DNA of 64,000 nt from Hymenobacter psoromatis (GTDB lineage Bacteria > Bacteroidota > Bacteroidia > Cytophagales > Hymenobacteraceae): assembly GCA_001596155.1 (NCBI GenBank), contig CP014771.1, positions 1,550,001 through 1,614,000 on the forward strand, written 5' to 3'. The stretch's first letter is position 1. Each line of letters starts with the position of its first letter. A program made the translations under genes and the position numbers. Shown here in pieces: positions 46,987 to 55,495 of this stretch. Under the pieces are notes generated by a model that had not been told where the DNA came from, ran no database searches, and saw only the letters and a program-made list of their open reading frames with translations.

Positions 46987-49551
46987 CTACGCAAACACCG
47001 GCACCACGCGCCCCTCGTCAATCTTGAGCGCGGCATCGTACTTCTTACCGGTTTTGGCTGAGAGAAAGCCCTTGATGACGCCCGTTTCGCCGCGGCGCAA
47101 CAGCTGGCGCAGCTGCGTGTCAGTCAGCTTCTTACCCCCCCATTCGAAGGGCACGCGGAACTGGCAGTCTTCGCGGAAGCGCGAGCACCCGAAGGCGCTG
47201 CTGCCCTTGAGCATGGTGCCGAGCTTGCATACCGGGCACGGAATCTGGCCGGGGTCGGTGGCGGTGGTGGGCTTGCTTTCGGCGGCGGGCACCAGTTCGG
47301 GTTGCAGGTTTTTATCAAGCGTCAACGCGCCGTCCAGCTTCTCGCCCGCGCCGGTCACGAAGCCTTTTATCAGCTGCGTGCGACCCTTGGCCAGCAGGCT
47401 TTTAACCTGCGGGTCGCTGAGCTTTTTACCGAGTATTTCGATGGGTAGGCGGAACTGACAGCCCTCGCGGAAGCGGGCGCAGCCAAAGGCCGATTTACCG
47501 CGCAGAATGTGGCCGGTTTTGCAGGCCGGGCAGTTTCCTAAGCTGGTTGTCGCCGCTGCCTGGCTGCCAGCCTTTTGCCCGGAAACAGCCGGCTTTTGCG
47601 CCCCGCTTGCAGCGCCTTGGCTACCGCCGGCGGCGGGGGGAGTAGGGCTGCCACCCGACACCGCCCGCCCGCTCCTATCCGTTTTCACCTCCTGCACCAT
47701 CTCGCGCACCAGGCCCTTCAGCTCCTCCAGAAACTGGTCGGAGGGCAGCTCATTGCGCTCAATCTGGCGGAGCTTCTGCTCCCACTGGCCGGTTAGCTCC
47801 GCCGATTTCAGGGTCGGGTTTTTGATTAAACCAATTAGCTCGACGCCCGTGGGGGTGGGTAGGAGGCGCTTTTTATCGCGCCGCACGTAGTTGCGCTTGA
47901 ACAGCGTTTCGATGATGGCGGCGCGGGTGCTGGGGCGGCCGATGCCGCTTTCCTTCATGGCCAGGCGCAGTTCCTCGTCGTCGATGTTGCGGCCGGCCGT
48001 TTCCATGCCGCGCAGCAGGCTGGCCTCGGTGTAGTCTTTGGGCGGCTGGGTCATCTTGCTTTCGAGGCGCGGCTGGTGCGGGCCGCTTTCGCCCTTGGCG
48101 AAGCTGGGCAATACCGTGCTCACCACATCGTCGTTGTCCTCGGCGCCGGTGGCGCTGGCCCCGACGGGGGGGGTAGGCTTGGGCGCGGTTTGCTGGGCCG
48201 GGTCGCCGTACACGACGCGCCAGCCGGGACTGAGAATCTGGCGGCCGCGTACCCGAAACAGGTACTCGGCCGCCTCGGCCAGCACGGTGGTGTTGCTCAC
48301 CTCGCAGTCGGGGTAAAACGCGGCGATAAAGCGGCGTACGATGATGTCATACACGCTGCTTTCCATGCCGCCGCTCGGCCCACCGCTGCCCGTCGGAATA
48401 ATGGCGTGGTGGTCAGTTACCTTGTTGTTGTTGAATACCTTAGTTGTCTTCGGAATCTTATTCGCCAGCAGCGGCCCGGTCAGATTCTGATACCCAATGC
48501 CGCGCAGAATACCGGGGATTTTGGGGTAAATATCATCGGGCAAAAACGTGGTATCGACGCGCGGGTAGCTCACGGCCTTTTTCTCGTAGAGCGCCTGCAC
48601 AATCTTGAGCGTGTCCTCGGCCGACAGGCTAAGCTGGTTGTTGCACTGCACTTGCAGCGAGGTGAGGTCGAACAGGCGCGGCGGCGACTCCCTACCCTTC
48701 TTAATCTCGACGTTGGTGACGGTGAGCGGCGCGGGTTTCACCGCTTCGAGGGCCTGGTTGGCCTCATCTTCCTTCACAAAATAGCCCAGCGCCCGCAGGC
48801 GGCTCTGCTCGTCGGGCGCATCCTGAGCCTGCTTCTGCTCGGCCTCGGTGTTGATGCGCGTGAAAGTGGTGTCGCGGTACTGTGTTTTGAGCACCCAGTA
48901 CGGTTCGGGCTTGAAGTTGCGGATTTCGTGGTAGCGGTCCACCAGCAGGGCCAGCGTGGGCGTTTGCACCCGCCCGATGCTCAGCAGCTGTTTATCCTGA
49001 TACGTCGTGTATTTGAGGGTAAAGAGGCGCGTGGCATTCAGGCCCAGCAGCCAATCGCCCACCGCCCGGCTGCGCCCGGCCTGGTAGAGGCTATCGAACT
49101 CTTTACCATCACGCAAATTATTGAAACCCTGCCGGATAGCCTCTTCCGTGAGCGACGAAATCCAGAGCCGCTTCACCGGCTTGCGGCACTTGGCCTCGTG
49201 AATGACCCAGCGCTGAATGACCTCGCCCTCCTGCCCGGCGTCGCCGCAGTTGATGACTTCGGTGGCCGCGTCGAGCAGGCGCTTAATGGTGTTGAACTGT
49301 TTTACTACCCCCTCGTCGCGGCGCATGAGCTTGATGCCGAACTGCTCGGGTATCATGGGCAGGTCGTGCAGGTTCCAGCGCTTCCACTCGGGGCGGTAGT
49401 CGTCGGGCTCCTTGAGCTGGCAGAAGTGGCCAAACGTCCAGGTGACCTGGTAGCCATTGCCCTCGTAGTAGCCGTCCATGCGCCGGTCGGCCCCGATAAC
49501 CTGGGCTATTTCGCGGGCCACACTGGGCTTTTCGGCAAGGCAAACTTTCAT
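46987..49551 (-). CDS. topB: DNA topoisomerase III
   Basis: 854 residues. TOPRIM domain at the start (VCLAEKPSVAREIAQVIGA ... CGDAGQEGEVIQRWV), catalytic-domain segment with the active-site Tyr in AVSYPRVDTTFLPDD (SYPR is the usual SYPRTD), TDHHAIIPTG, and GIGRPSTRAAIIETLFKRNYV. The C-terminus has two zinc ribbons, each with paired CxxC motifs (CPACKTGHILRGKSAFGC and CPVCKLGTMLKGSSAFGC), unlike the plain E. coli TopB tail. It relaxes and decatenates DNA. The linker before the ribbons is Ser/Gly/Ala-rich. Confidence 0.95.
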   Translation of the reverse strand: MKVCLAEKPSVAREIAQVIGADRRMDGYYEGNGYQVTWTFGHFCQLKEPDDYRPEWKRWNLHDLPMIPEQFGIKLMRRDEGVVKQFNTIKRLLDAATEVINCGDAGQEGEVIQRWVIHEAKCRKPVKRLWISSLTEEAIRQGFNNLRDGKEFDSLYQAGRSRAVGDWLLGLNATRLFTLKYTTYQDKQLLSIGRVQTPTLALLVDRYHEIRNFKPEPYWVLKTQYRDTTFTRINTEAEQKQAQDAPDEQSRLRALGYFVKEDEANQALEAVKPAPLTVTNVEIKKGRESPPRLFDLTSLQVQCNNQLSLSAEDTLKIVQALYEKKAVSYPRVDTTFLPDDIYPKIPGILRGIGYQNLTGPLLANKIPKTTKVFNNNKVTDHHAIIPTGSGGPSGGMESSVYDIIVRRFIAAFYPDCEVSNTTVLAEAAEYLFRVRGRQILSPGWRVVYGDPAQQTAPKPTPPVGASATGAEDNDDVVSTVLPSFAKGESGPHQPRLESKMTQPPKDYTEASLLRGMETAGRNIDDEELRLAMKESGIGRPSTRAAIIETLFKRNYVRRDKKRLLPTPTGVELIGLIKNPTLKSAELTGQWEQKLRQIERNELPSDQFLEELKGLVREMVQEVKTDRSGRAVSGGSPTPPAAGGSQGAASGAQKPAVSGQKAGSQAAATTSLGNCPACKTGHILRGKSAFGCARFREGCQFRLPIEILGKKLSDPQVKSLLAKGRTQLIKGFVTGAGEKLDGALTLDKNLQPELVPAAESKPTTATDPGQIPCPVCKLGTMLKGSSAFGCSRFREDCQFRVPFEWGGKKLTDTQLRQLLRRGETGVIKGFLSAKTGKKYDAALKIDEGRVVPVFA

Positions 49552-49554
49552 TAA

Positions 49555-49621
49555 TCGCGGATTTAGCTGATGGCGCAGATTTCGCGAATTCGGGCGGCGC
49601 GCTCGGCAATCAACAAAAATA
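49555..49621 (-). promoter_or_regulatory. topB leader and promoter
   Basis: TATTTTTG (49614-49621, minus strand) is an exact TAnnTTTG, 62 bases before the ATG. The leader contains TTCGCGAAATCTGCGCC and GCTAAATCCGCGATTA, almost the same as the ppk1 leader. Confidence 0.55.
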
Positions 49622-49698
49622 CGGCGTGAAAAGGTCGGACCACGCGGGGGAAGGGGGTAGGCGGGCCGACGGGAAACGGCCTGCCCATCCGAACGCCA

Positions 49699-50148
49699 TT
49701 ATTCGGCCCGTAGGTTATTCGGGTCGCGGTCGAAATATCGTCCGGCAACGTGGCCAGACTTTCTATCAATCTCCGCAAGGCCGCGCCGACCTAGGCTCAC
49801 GAATAAGAGTTCCGATGACAGAACCAGCGAATGAATACGGACGGCGGGAATTTCCGCCTGGAAAGGTGCCACCACATCGGTACACCACAGCAAGCTACCG
49901 GCCCGGAAAGCCGACAAGCGCCGCCGGTCGGCGCTCACCCAATAAACGATTTGGCCCGCGGCCCGCACCCCCCGGACGCTGGCCGAAATCAGGTGGATAG
50001 ATTTGAATTTTCCGCTGAAGCCATCTAACTCCTGGTCCGGCTCCGTGTGGCCGGGGGAGTTGAAAGTTTGCGGAGGTCTTTGGGCCAGCAGCCGGCCCGG
50101 TAAAAGCAGAACGGCCAGCAGCAGCGGGTAGTAAGAGCGTAGTATCAT
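49699..50148 (-). CDS. Hypothetical secreted protein
   Basis: 149 residues from the ATG at 50148; 23 earlier in-frame codons are ignored. Signal peptide MILRSYYPLLLAVLLLPGRL with cleavage near LLAQ. The mature part is mixed beta, with SGKFKSIHLISASVRGVRAA and VSLGRRGLAEIDRKSGHVAG, and may be one or two blades of a propeller-like fold, but I do not recognise it. Lower GC than its neighbours. It shows no partner gene. Confidence 0.55.
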   Translation of the reverse strand: MILRSYYPLLLAVLLLPGRLLAQRPPQTFNSPGHTEPDQELDGFSGKFKSIHLISASVRGVRAAGQIVYWVSADRRRLSAFRAGSLLWCTDVVAPFQAEIPAVRIHSLVLSSELLFVSLGRRGLAEIDRKSGHVAGRYFDRDPNNLRAE

Positions 50149-50335
50149 CAGACAGGAGCTTTGGGGCCACAATAAGGGCGACATCCTTCTGATGCCGGCT
50201 ACGGGCAATTTTACCATCTGCCCAGTGCGGTCACGGGTAAGTTTTTATCATAAAATATTGATTTACAAGATACTATTTTTAAAAGTATCTTACCCGTAAG
50301 TCTGATGCGCCCAACAATAAAGTTGGTGCCCCGCC

Positions 50336-50416
50336 CTACCCCTCCTTCTTCTGGTGAGTCGTGATGAGCACCACCGAGCCCACCAGCATCTGGGCCGTCA
50401 GCTTTTCGTGTAGCAT
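50336..50416 (-). pseudogene. Duplicated 3' fragment of the EamA transporter gene
   Basis: Minus strand reads M-L-H-E-K-L-T-A-Q-M-L-V then GSVVLITTHQKKEG and stop. The intact EamA gene ends LLHEALTAQMLAG...GSVVLITTHQKKEG, so the copy has lost eight codons. The homology continues past the stop into 50225-50335, which matches 51105-51204. Confidence 0.85.
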
Positions 50417-50475
50417 AGCCTAACAATGCCACTGAATCACAGCTTTACGCGGATGCGGATGGCTGACCGTGGCAG

Positions 50476-50510
50476 GCAATCAGCAAAAATACGCGGGGTG
50501 AAAAGGTCAG
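50476..50510. repeat. Fragment resembling the topB promoter region
   Basis: GGCAATCAGCAAAAATACG and GTGAAAAGGTC match 49604-49637 with few changes, including the TATTTTTG-type element on the minus strand. Confidence 0.55.
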
Positions 50511-50528
50511 CTTATTTAATTATCGAGG

Positions 50529-51026
50529 CTAAAAGCTAGGCTCTAGTTTTTGATTAAAATACTTGGCCTTGAGCTTACGCCTAAGATATTTCGAAAGCTG
50601 ATGAGCGCGAAAATCTGCTAGGGCCTGCGCTTCATTTCGGCGGCTGAAACTACCGTAGACCAGCAACTCGGTGGTCAATATCGGCACCCCTAGAAAACCT
50701 GCTACTAGTCCAGCTTGGTCTGCTGAACTGAACATTGGACCGCTGCTGAGAGCAAAACCGCCGCCGCTGCCACCGTGCTCTTCGGGTTGCATTGCTACTA
50801 TAATAACACCTGCCAGCACGGCTAGGGTAGTGCCTGCCACTACATAGCTCTGTGTCTGGCGCTTGGCGGCGAACAGCCGATGCAGCGCCGCCACCGTATC
50901 AGATGCCGCCGGGGGAGTAGGGAGCAACGCGCCAAGCGAATCGGGCGGGGCTGGCTGGCGGGATTGTTGCGCCGCAACCGGACGAAAGGCCAGCAGCAAG
51001 CCTATTAATAAGAAAAAGTATTTCAT
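50529..51026 (-). CDS. Hypothetical secreted protein with two membrane segments
   Basis: 165 residues. Signal peptide MKYFFLLIGLLLAFRPVAAQ. A variable Pro-rich stretch is followed by a hydrophobic segment YVVAGTTLAVLAGVIIVAM (near 61-79), a Gly/Ser/His-rich loop, a second hydrophobic segment AGLVAGFLGVPILTTELLVY and a basic helical tail ADFRAHQLSKYLRRKLKAKY. Family not recognised. It lies between the EamA gene and its duplicated fragment. Confidence 0.6.
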   Translation of the reverse strand: MKYFFLLIGLLLAFRPVAAQQSRQPAPPDSLGALLPTPPAASDTVAALHRLFAAKRQTQSYVVAGTTLAVLAGVIIVAMQPEEHGGSGGGFALSSGPMFSSADQAGLVAGFLGVPILTTELLVYGSFSRRNEAQALADFRAHQLSKYLRRKLKAKYFNQKLEPSF

Positions 51027-51204
51027 AGCTTAGGGAGAAAAATCTACTCTGCGAAATACGGCAGCCACTTTCACATCACCTAACCCGAAAACAAACCTCT
51101 GAAGTCTGATTTTTCCCTATAAACTCTTGATTTACAAAGTTTAGTTTTTAAAAATATTTTATCTAAAAGTCTGACAAGTTCAACAATAAAGTTGGCGCTC
51201 CGCC

Positions 51205-52107
51205 CTACCCCTCCTTTTTCTGATGGGTCGTAATAAGCACCACCGAGCCCACAATGATGGCCGCGCCCGCCAGCATCTGGGCCGTGAGGGCCTCGTGCAG
51301 CAAGGCCCAGCCCAGCAGCACCGCCACCACGGGGTTGACGTAGGCGTAGGTGGCTACCCGCGCCGGCGGGGCGTGCTGCAACAGCCAGCTATAGGCCGTG
51401 AAGGCCACCAGCGAGCCGAACACCACCAGAAAGCCCCAGCCCAGCCACGCCGCCGTGCCAAACTGGCCGGGTCGCAGCCCGTGCCACTCGCCGGTGGCCG
51501 TGCCCAGCAGCAACAGCAGCGCGCCGCCGCACAGCATCTGCATGCCCGAGGCCAGCACCGGCGAGCGGGGCCGCGGCGCACGCAGCCCGTAGATGGAGCC
51601 CGCCGCCCAGCTAAACGCCCCCAGCAGCACCAGCCCTACCCCCACCAGCTGCGCCCGGCCGGAACCGGCCGCCAGTTGCTCGCCCACCAGCAAATACACG
51701 CCCGCGAAGCCCAGCAACAGTCCCAGCACTACCCGTCCGCTGGGCCGCTCCTGGCCCAGCCACCACCAGCCCAGCAGCACTATCCAGAACGGCTCGCTGG
51801 CAATCAGCAGCGCCGCCAGGCTGGACGGTAGCGCGCGCTCGGACAGTACTACCAGGCCGTTGCCGCCCGCCAGCAGCAGCGCGCCCACTAGCGCGCTCGT
51901 GCGCCATTGTGCCAGCGTGGGCCGCTCGTAGGTGGCCGAGGCGCGGCCAGCCAGCGCCAGAATGCCACCCGCCAGCACGAAGCGGCTGCCCGCCATCAGA
52001 AAGGGCGGCATCGTGGCAACGGCGTATTTAATCGCCAGGTAGGTGGAGCCCCACAGCACGTACACGGCGGCGAAAGCGGCGATAAGTAACGGTCGGGAAG
52101 GCTTCAC
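51205..52107 (-). CDS. EamA/DMT family drug-metabolite transporter
   Basis: 300 residues, GTG start, ten membrane helices in two EamA repeats. Typical opening FAAVYVLWGSTYLAIKYAVATMPPFLMAGSRF and second-repeat start GVGLVLLGAFSWAAGSIYGL, then AYSWLLQHAPPARVATYAYV and NPVVAVLLGWALLHEALT. The substrate may be an amino acid or small metabolite. Downstream sequence was partly duplicated at 50225-50416. Confidence 0.92.
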   Translation of the reverse strand: MKPSRPLLIAAFAAVYVLWGSTYLAIKYAVATMPPFLMAGSRFVLAGGILALAGRASATYERPTLAQWRTSALVGALLLAGGNGLVVLSERALPSSLAALLIASEPFWIVLLGWWWLGQERPSGRVVLGLLLGFAGVYLLVGEQLAAGSGRAQLVGVGLVLLGAFSWAAGSIYGLRAPRPRSPVLASGMQMLCGGALLLLLGTATGEWHGLRPGQFGTAAWLGWGFLVVFGSLVAFTAYSWLLQHAPPARVATYAYVNPVVAVLLGWALLHEALTAQMLAGAAIIVGSVVLITTHQKKEG

Positions 52108-52135
52108 CTTTTTGAATTATGAATTGAAAAAAACG

Positions 52136-52223
52136 GTCATGCTGAGCTTGTCGAAGCATCTCTACCGCTTCCTCCGCGCCGTCCAATGATGCGGTAGAGA
52201 TGCTTCGACAAGCTCAGCATGAC
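52136..52223. repeat. Inverted repeat, GTCATGCTGAGC family (complete copy)
   Basis: Arms GTCATGCTGAGCTTGTCGA then AGCATCTCTACCGC and complement enclose a 20-base loop. Same family as the split repeat at 19444-20611. It lies between the EamA gene start and a TonB receptor stop. Confidence 0.88.
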
Positions 52224-52245
52224 AGACGCCTTGTTTAAGCCTACC

Positions 52246-54225
52246 CTACCTTTTCAACCCCACGCGCACGCCGGCCATGAGCCAGCGGGTCGGCATGGGG
52301 GCACCCAGCAGGTCGGAGTAGTGGGCGTTGAACAGGTTTTGGGCCTGGCCCACCAGCCACACGCGCTCGGGCAGCAGGGCCAGCTCCAGGCGGGCGTTGA
52401 AGACGGCGTAGCTCGGCGTGAGCACGGCCAGGTTGGTGGTGACGCTGGGCGTGGTTTGCTGAGCGGCGCGCACTTTGTAGAGGCCGCCCACGCTCAGCGT
52501 AAAGCGCTGGTGCACAAGGCTCACGTTGCCCGACACCAGGTGCCGCGCCACGTTGGAGAGGTACTGCGACTGCACGTCGCCGGCCACGCCCAGGTGCACC
52601 CAGGTGTAACCCACGCTGCCATCGAGGCGCAGGTTATCGGCCAGCCGGGCGCGGCTCGTCACCTCCGTTTCGATGCCCTGGGTAGTCACCGCAAACAGGT
52701 TTTCGGCCAGGCGATACGTTGCGCTGGAACTCAGGTTGGTGAAGCCCGTCGTCTCCATCGTCTGGCTGCCCGAGGCGGCCACGTAGTCAATCAGGTTGCG
52801 GCCGTAGCGGTTGAAATAGGTGCCGCGCAGCGTCAGGGCCGGCCGGGGCTGGTAGTCGAGGCCAGCCTCGTAGTTCCAGGTGCGCTCGGCGCTCAGGCCG
52901 GGGTTACCCACGTTGAAGCCGCTGGGCACCACGCCGGGCCGGATGGCCGAGTTGTACTGCTCCGTAAAATTGGGCGCCCGAATGCCCCTACCCACTGCCC
53001 CGCGCACGGTTAACTTTTCGCCCACCTGCTGGCTGGCGTTGAGCTGCGGCACTACTTCGGTGCCGTAGTTCTGGTCGTGGTCGAGGCGCAGAGCGGCCGT
53101 GATGTTGAGGCCGGGGCTCGGCGTCAGGGCCGCCACCGCAAACGCGCCGGCGTGCCACACGGCATGGTCGCCGCGGTCGTTGCTCTGCACGGCGCGGCGG
53201 TCGGCCTGGCCGCCCAGGGTCATCCGCAGTTTATCAGATAATTGCAATTGGTGCTGGCCCTGCACGTTGAGGTAGTGCATGAGGTGGTCGCTGGCCGCCG
53301 TGGTGGGCGTATATACGTAATAATCAGTGCTCGACGTGCCCACGATGGAAAGCTCGGTGCGGGCGCGCTCGTTCCACTCGTAGCGCAATTGGCCCTGGTA
53401 CCAGTCGCGCGTAGTGGTTTCGCGGGCGCGGTCGCCGCTGTTGGTCGTGTAAAAATTCTGGGCGTTGTAGTCGCGCCTATCGAAGCTGGCGCGGGCGGCG
53501 GCGCTGAATTTTTCGGTAAGCTGATACGCGCCCGACAACGAGTAAGTATTCAGTTTGAAATCGTTGCGCCCGCCGCCGGGCAGGTCAAGGAGTTGGCCGC
53601 TGGCCGTGTTGTTCAGGATGCCGCCCGCCAGGCGCAGGCCGTGGTCCTGGCCATAGAAGCCAGCGTTAGTACTTTTCAGGCCGTATTCCCCAGCCAGGAA
53701 CGTGCCGGCCAGCTCGGTGCCATCGGGCCGGTGGGTGGCGGCGAAGGTCTTGGTGACGATGTTGATGAAGCCGCCCACCGCGTCGGGGCCGTAGAGCGCC
53801 GCGCCGGGGCCGCGCACCACCTCAATCTGCTCAATCTCGGCCGGCGTGATGGGAAAGTAGCCGTTAAAATGCCCGGTCAGCGGGTCGTTCAGCCGCATGC
53901 CATCCAACAAAATCAGGACCTGATTAAACGTCGAGCCACGCAGCGTGATATCGGACTGGGTGCCGAAGCTGCCCCGGCCCTGAATTTCAATATTGGGCAG
54001 CAGCCGCAGCAGGTCGTCGAGCGAGGCCACCGGGTAGCGGCTCAGGGTGCTGCCGGGCACCACGGTTACGTAGCGGCCGGTCTGGCCCGCGAGCTGGCCG
54101 AGGCGCGTGGCATACACGGTTACTTCGCCCAGGCGGCGGGTAGTGTCGGCGGGCACTGTCAACTGCTGGGCGCGGGCAGCCAGCGGCAGCGCCACACTCG
54201 CGGCAATTAGTAAGAATCGGGGCAT
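52246..54225 (-). CDS. TonB-dependent outer membrane receptor, BtuB-like
   Basis: 659 residues from the ATG at 54225 (eight codons before it are dropped). Signal peptide MPRFLLIAASVALPLAARAQ. The plug carries LGEVTVYATRLGQLAGQTGR, SLDDLLRLLPNIEIQGRGSF, QSDITLRGSTFNQVLILLDG and VVRGPGAALYGPDAVGGFIN; the 22-strand barrel follows and ends GAPMPTRWLMAGVRVGLKR. Closest in style to BtuB/cobalamin or siderophore receptors; no cobalamin riboswitch or partner gene was found. Substrate unknown. Confidence 0.92.
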   Translation of the reverse strand: MPRFLLIAASVALPLAARAQQLTVPADTTRRLGEVTVYATRLGQLAGQTGRYVTVVPGSTLSRYPVASLDDLLRLLPNIEIQGRGSFGTQSDITLRGSTFNQVLILLDGMRLNDPLTGHFNGYFPITPAEIEQIEVVRGPGAALYGPDAVGGFINIVTKTFAATHRPDGTELAGTFLAGEYGLKSTNAGFYGQDHGLRLAGGILNNTASGQLLDLPGGGRNDFKLNTYSLSGAYQLTEKFSAAARASFDRRDYNAQNFYTTNSGDRARETTTRDWYQGQLRYEWNERARTELSIVGTSSTDYYVYTPTTAASDHLMHYLNVQGQHQLQLSDKLRMTLGGQADRRAVQSNDRGDHAVWHAGAFAVAALTPSPGLNITAALRLDHDQNYGTEVVPQLNASQQVGEKLTVRGAVGRGIRAPNFTEQYNSAIRPGVVPSGFNVGNPGLSAERTWNYEAGLDYQPRPALTLRGTYFNRYGRNLIDYVAASGSQTMETTGFTNLSSSATYRLAENLFAVTTQGIETEVTSRARLADNLRLDGSVGYTWVHLGVAGDVQSQYLSNVARHLVSGNVSLVHQRFTLSVGGLYKVRAAQQTTPSVTTNLAVLTPSYAVFNARLELALLPERVWLVGQAQNLFNAHYSDLLGAPMPTRWLMAGVRVGLKR

Positions 54226-54246
54226 AGGCGGCAGGTAAAACGGCCG

Positions 54247-54254
54247 CAAAGGTA
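54247..54254 (-). promoter_or_regulatory. -7 element of the BtuB-like receptor gene
   Basis: TACCTTTG on the minus strand, exact TAnnTTTG, 22 bases before the ATG at 54225. Confidence 0.55.
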
Positions 54255-54271
54255 CCCCGGCGAGCTAATTA

Positions 54272-54366
54272 AAGTAGGGAGCGGGGCTTGCCCCCGCCCG
54301 TCGTTGAATGAGACCGGCGCGCATCGTTCAACGACGGGCGGGGGCAAGCCCCGCTCCCTACCCCCC
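54272..54366. repeat. Inverted repeat of the GTAGGG(A/T)GCGGGGCTTGC type
   Basis: Arms AAGTAGGGAGCGGGGCTTG then CCCCCGCCCGTCGTTGAA and complement, with a loop of about 20 bases. Single or nested relatives are at 4061 and 62837. It lies between the BtuB-like gene and the DUF3078 gene, next to the latter's stop. Confidence 0.9.
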
Positions 54367-55268
54367 TACTTGGGCGGCACTTTTGGGTTCTGGCGCGTCA
54401 GCAGCAAGCCCAGGCCCAGGCCCTGGCTGAACTGGATATTGGCATCCTGGTCGTGCTGGTAGAGCACCGTGCTCTGGAAATTGACGCTCAGCAGCCCATA
54501 TACCTTGGCCGTGATGGTGAGGTCTAGGCGCTGGTTGATGTCCTGCGCCCGAAAGCTGCCGTAGTTAGTAAACAGCAGGTAGCGCGCCTTGAAATTGGCA
54601 TTGGGACCCAGCGGCTGGTCGAGGGTAGCCAGAATCTGGGCCGCCAGAATTTCCCAGCGCGTGGTGTAGCCGGGGTTCACGCCGTACACCACGTCGGTGG
54701 GCAGCGTCTGGAAGCGACTCATCTCCCGCACTATCGTCAGGCGCGGCGCGAAGGGCGACAGGCGCAGCGCGAACCGCTTATTGGGGTGAAACTCAAAGCC
54801 GTAGGCATTCGTCAGATAAGCCGGGGCCAGGAAGCTCGACACCAGCCGCGGCGCATCGCCGGAGTAGTCGTAGCCGGGCGCAAACTGCGAGAGCAGGTTC
54901 AACGACGCGAAGGCATCCCACTGGGGCGAGAGGGCGTGGCCGTACTTGGTATCGAGCCAGAGGCGGTCGTTGGTTTTGCGGTAGCCCTGGCCCCGCGTGT
55001 ACTGCCCCGCATACAGAAAATCGGCCTCGTTGTCCCAGCTCCGCTTGCCGCGCAGGTAGTGCGCCTGAGCATTGAAGAGCGTGCTCAGGCCCAGCGACGT
55101 GGCCCCGCCGCCCTTCCAGTTGTCCGAAATAACGGCCTCGTTGAGGTTGACGCCCGCCTTGAGGCTGGTGCGCCAGTACGACGTGTCGGCGGGGGTAGGC
55201 GCGGGAGCCTGAGCCCGCGCCAGCAGCGACCCACAGGCTAACAGGCCGCTGAGGAATAGATTTTTCAT
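54366..55268 (-). CDS. DUF3078 family protein
   Basis: 300 residues with signal peptide MKNLFLSGLLACGSLLARAQ. The family's sign is the start SYWRTSLKAGVNLNEAVISD and NWKGGGATSLGLSTLFNAQA, followed by alternating strands (RGKRSWDNEADFLYAGQYT, LWLDTKYGHALSPQWDAFAS). A Bacteroidota outer-membrane barrel-like protein of unknown function. A TAGCTTTG element at 55309-55316 is its promoter. Its stop lies in the CTACCCCCC end of the repeat. Confidence 0.88.
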   Translation of the reverse strand: MKNLFLSGLLACGSLLARAQAPAPTPADTSYWRTSLKAGVNLNEAVISDNWKGGGATSLGLSTLFNAQAHYLRGKRSWDNEADFLYAGQYTRGQGYRKTNDRLWLDTKYGHALSPQWDAFASLNLLSQFAPGYDYSGDAPRLVSSFLAPAYLTNAYGFEFHPNKRFALRLSPFAPRLTIVREMSRFQTLPTDVVYGVNPGYTTRWEILAAQILATLDQPLGPNANFKARYLLFTNYGSFRAQDINQRLDLTITAKVYGLLSVNFQSTVLYQHDQDANIQFSQGLGLGLLLTRQNPKVPPK

Positions 55269-55308
55269 GAAAAAGCCAGCTTGGTGCCGGCACGTGAGAG
55301 TGAGGCAG

Positions 55309-55316
55309 CAAAGCTA
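55309..55316 (-). promoter_or_regulatory. -7 element of the DUF3078 gene
   Basis: TAGCTTTG on the minus strand, exact TAnnTTTG, 41 bases before the ATG. Confidence 0.5.
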
Positions 55317-55495
55317 CTGAGCCGCCAATACCTGTAGCCGCCCACGCGGCCCAACCTCGCCTATTGCCCGCCAAACTGCTACCCCTGGCGGACCAGCCAA
55401 CCACCCGGAGCCGTTTTCAAGTCAGTGGGCCGCCCGTGACTATCGCGCAACCTGGGAACCGCTCTAACTAGCTTCGGCGAGTATTTTGCGCCGTA

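Noticed and set aside
48076..49554. 492-codon plus-strand frame opposite topB
   Set aside because: Antisense shadow; topB is unambiguous.
50211..50432. 73-codon minus-strand frame
   Set aside because: Wrong frame across the duplicated EamA tail; the matching frame is the pseudogene at 50336-50416.
54226..54365. Cobalamin riboswitch before the BtuB-like receptor
   Set aside because: The leader is only about 20 bases and the sequence beyond is an intergenic repeat; no B12-box was seen.
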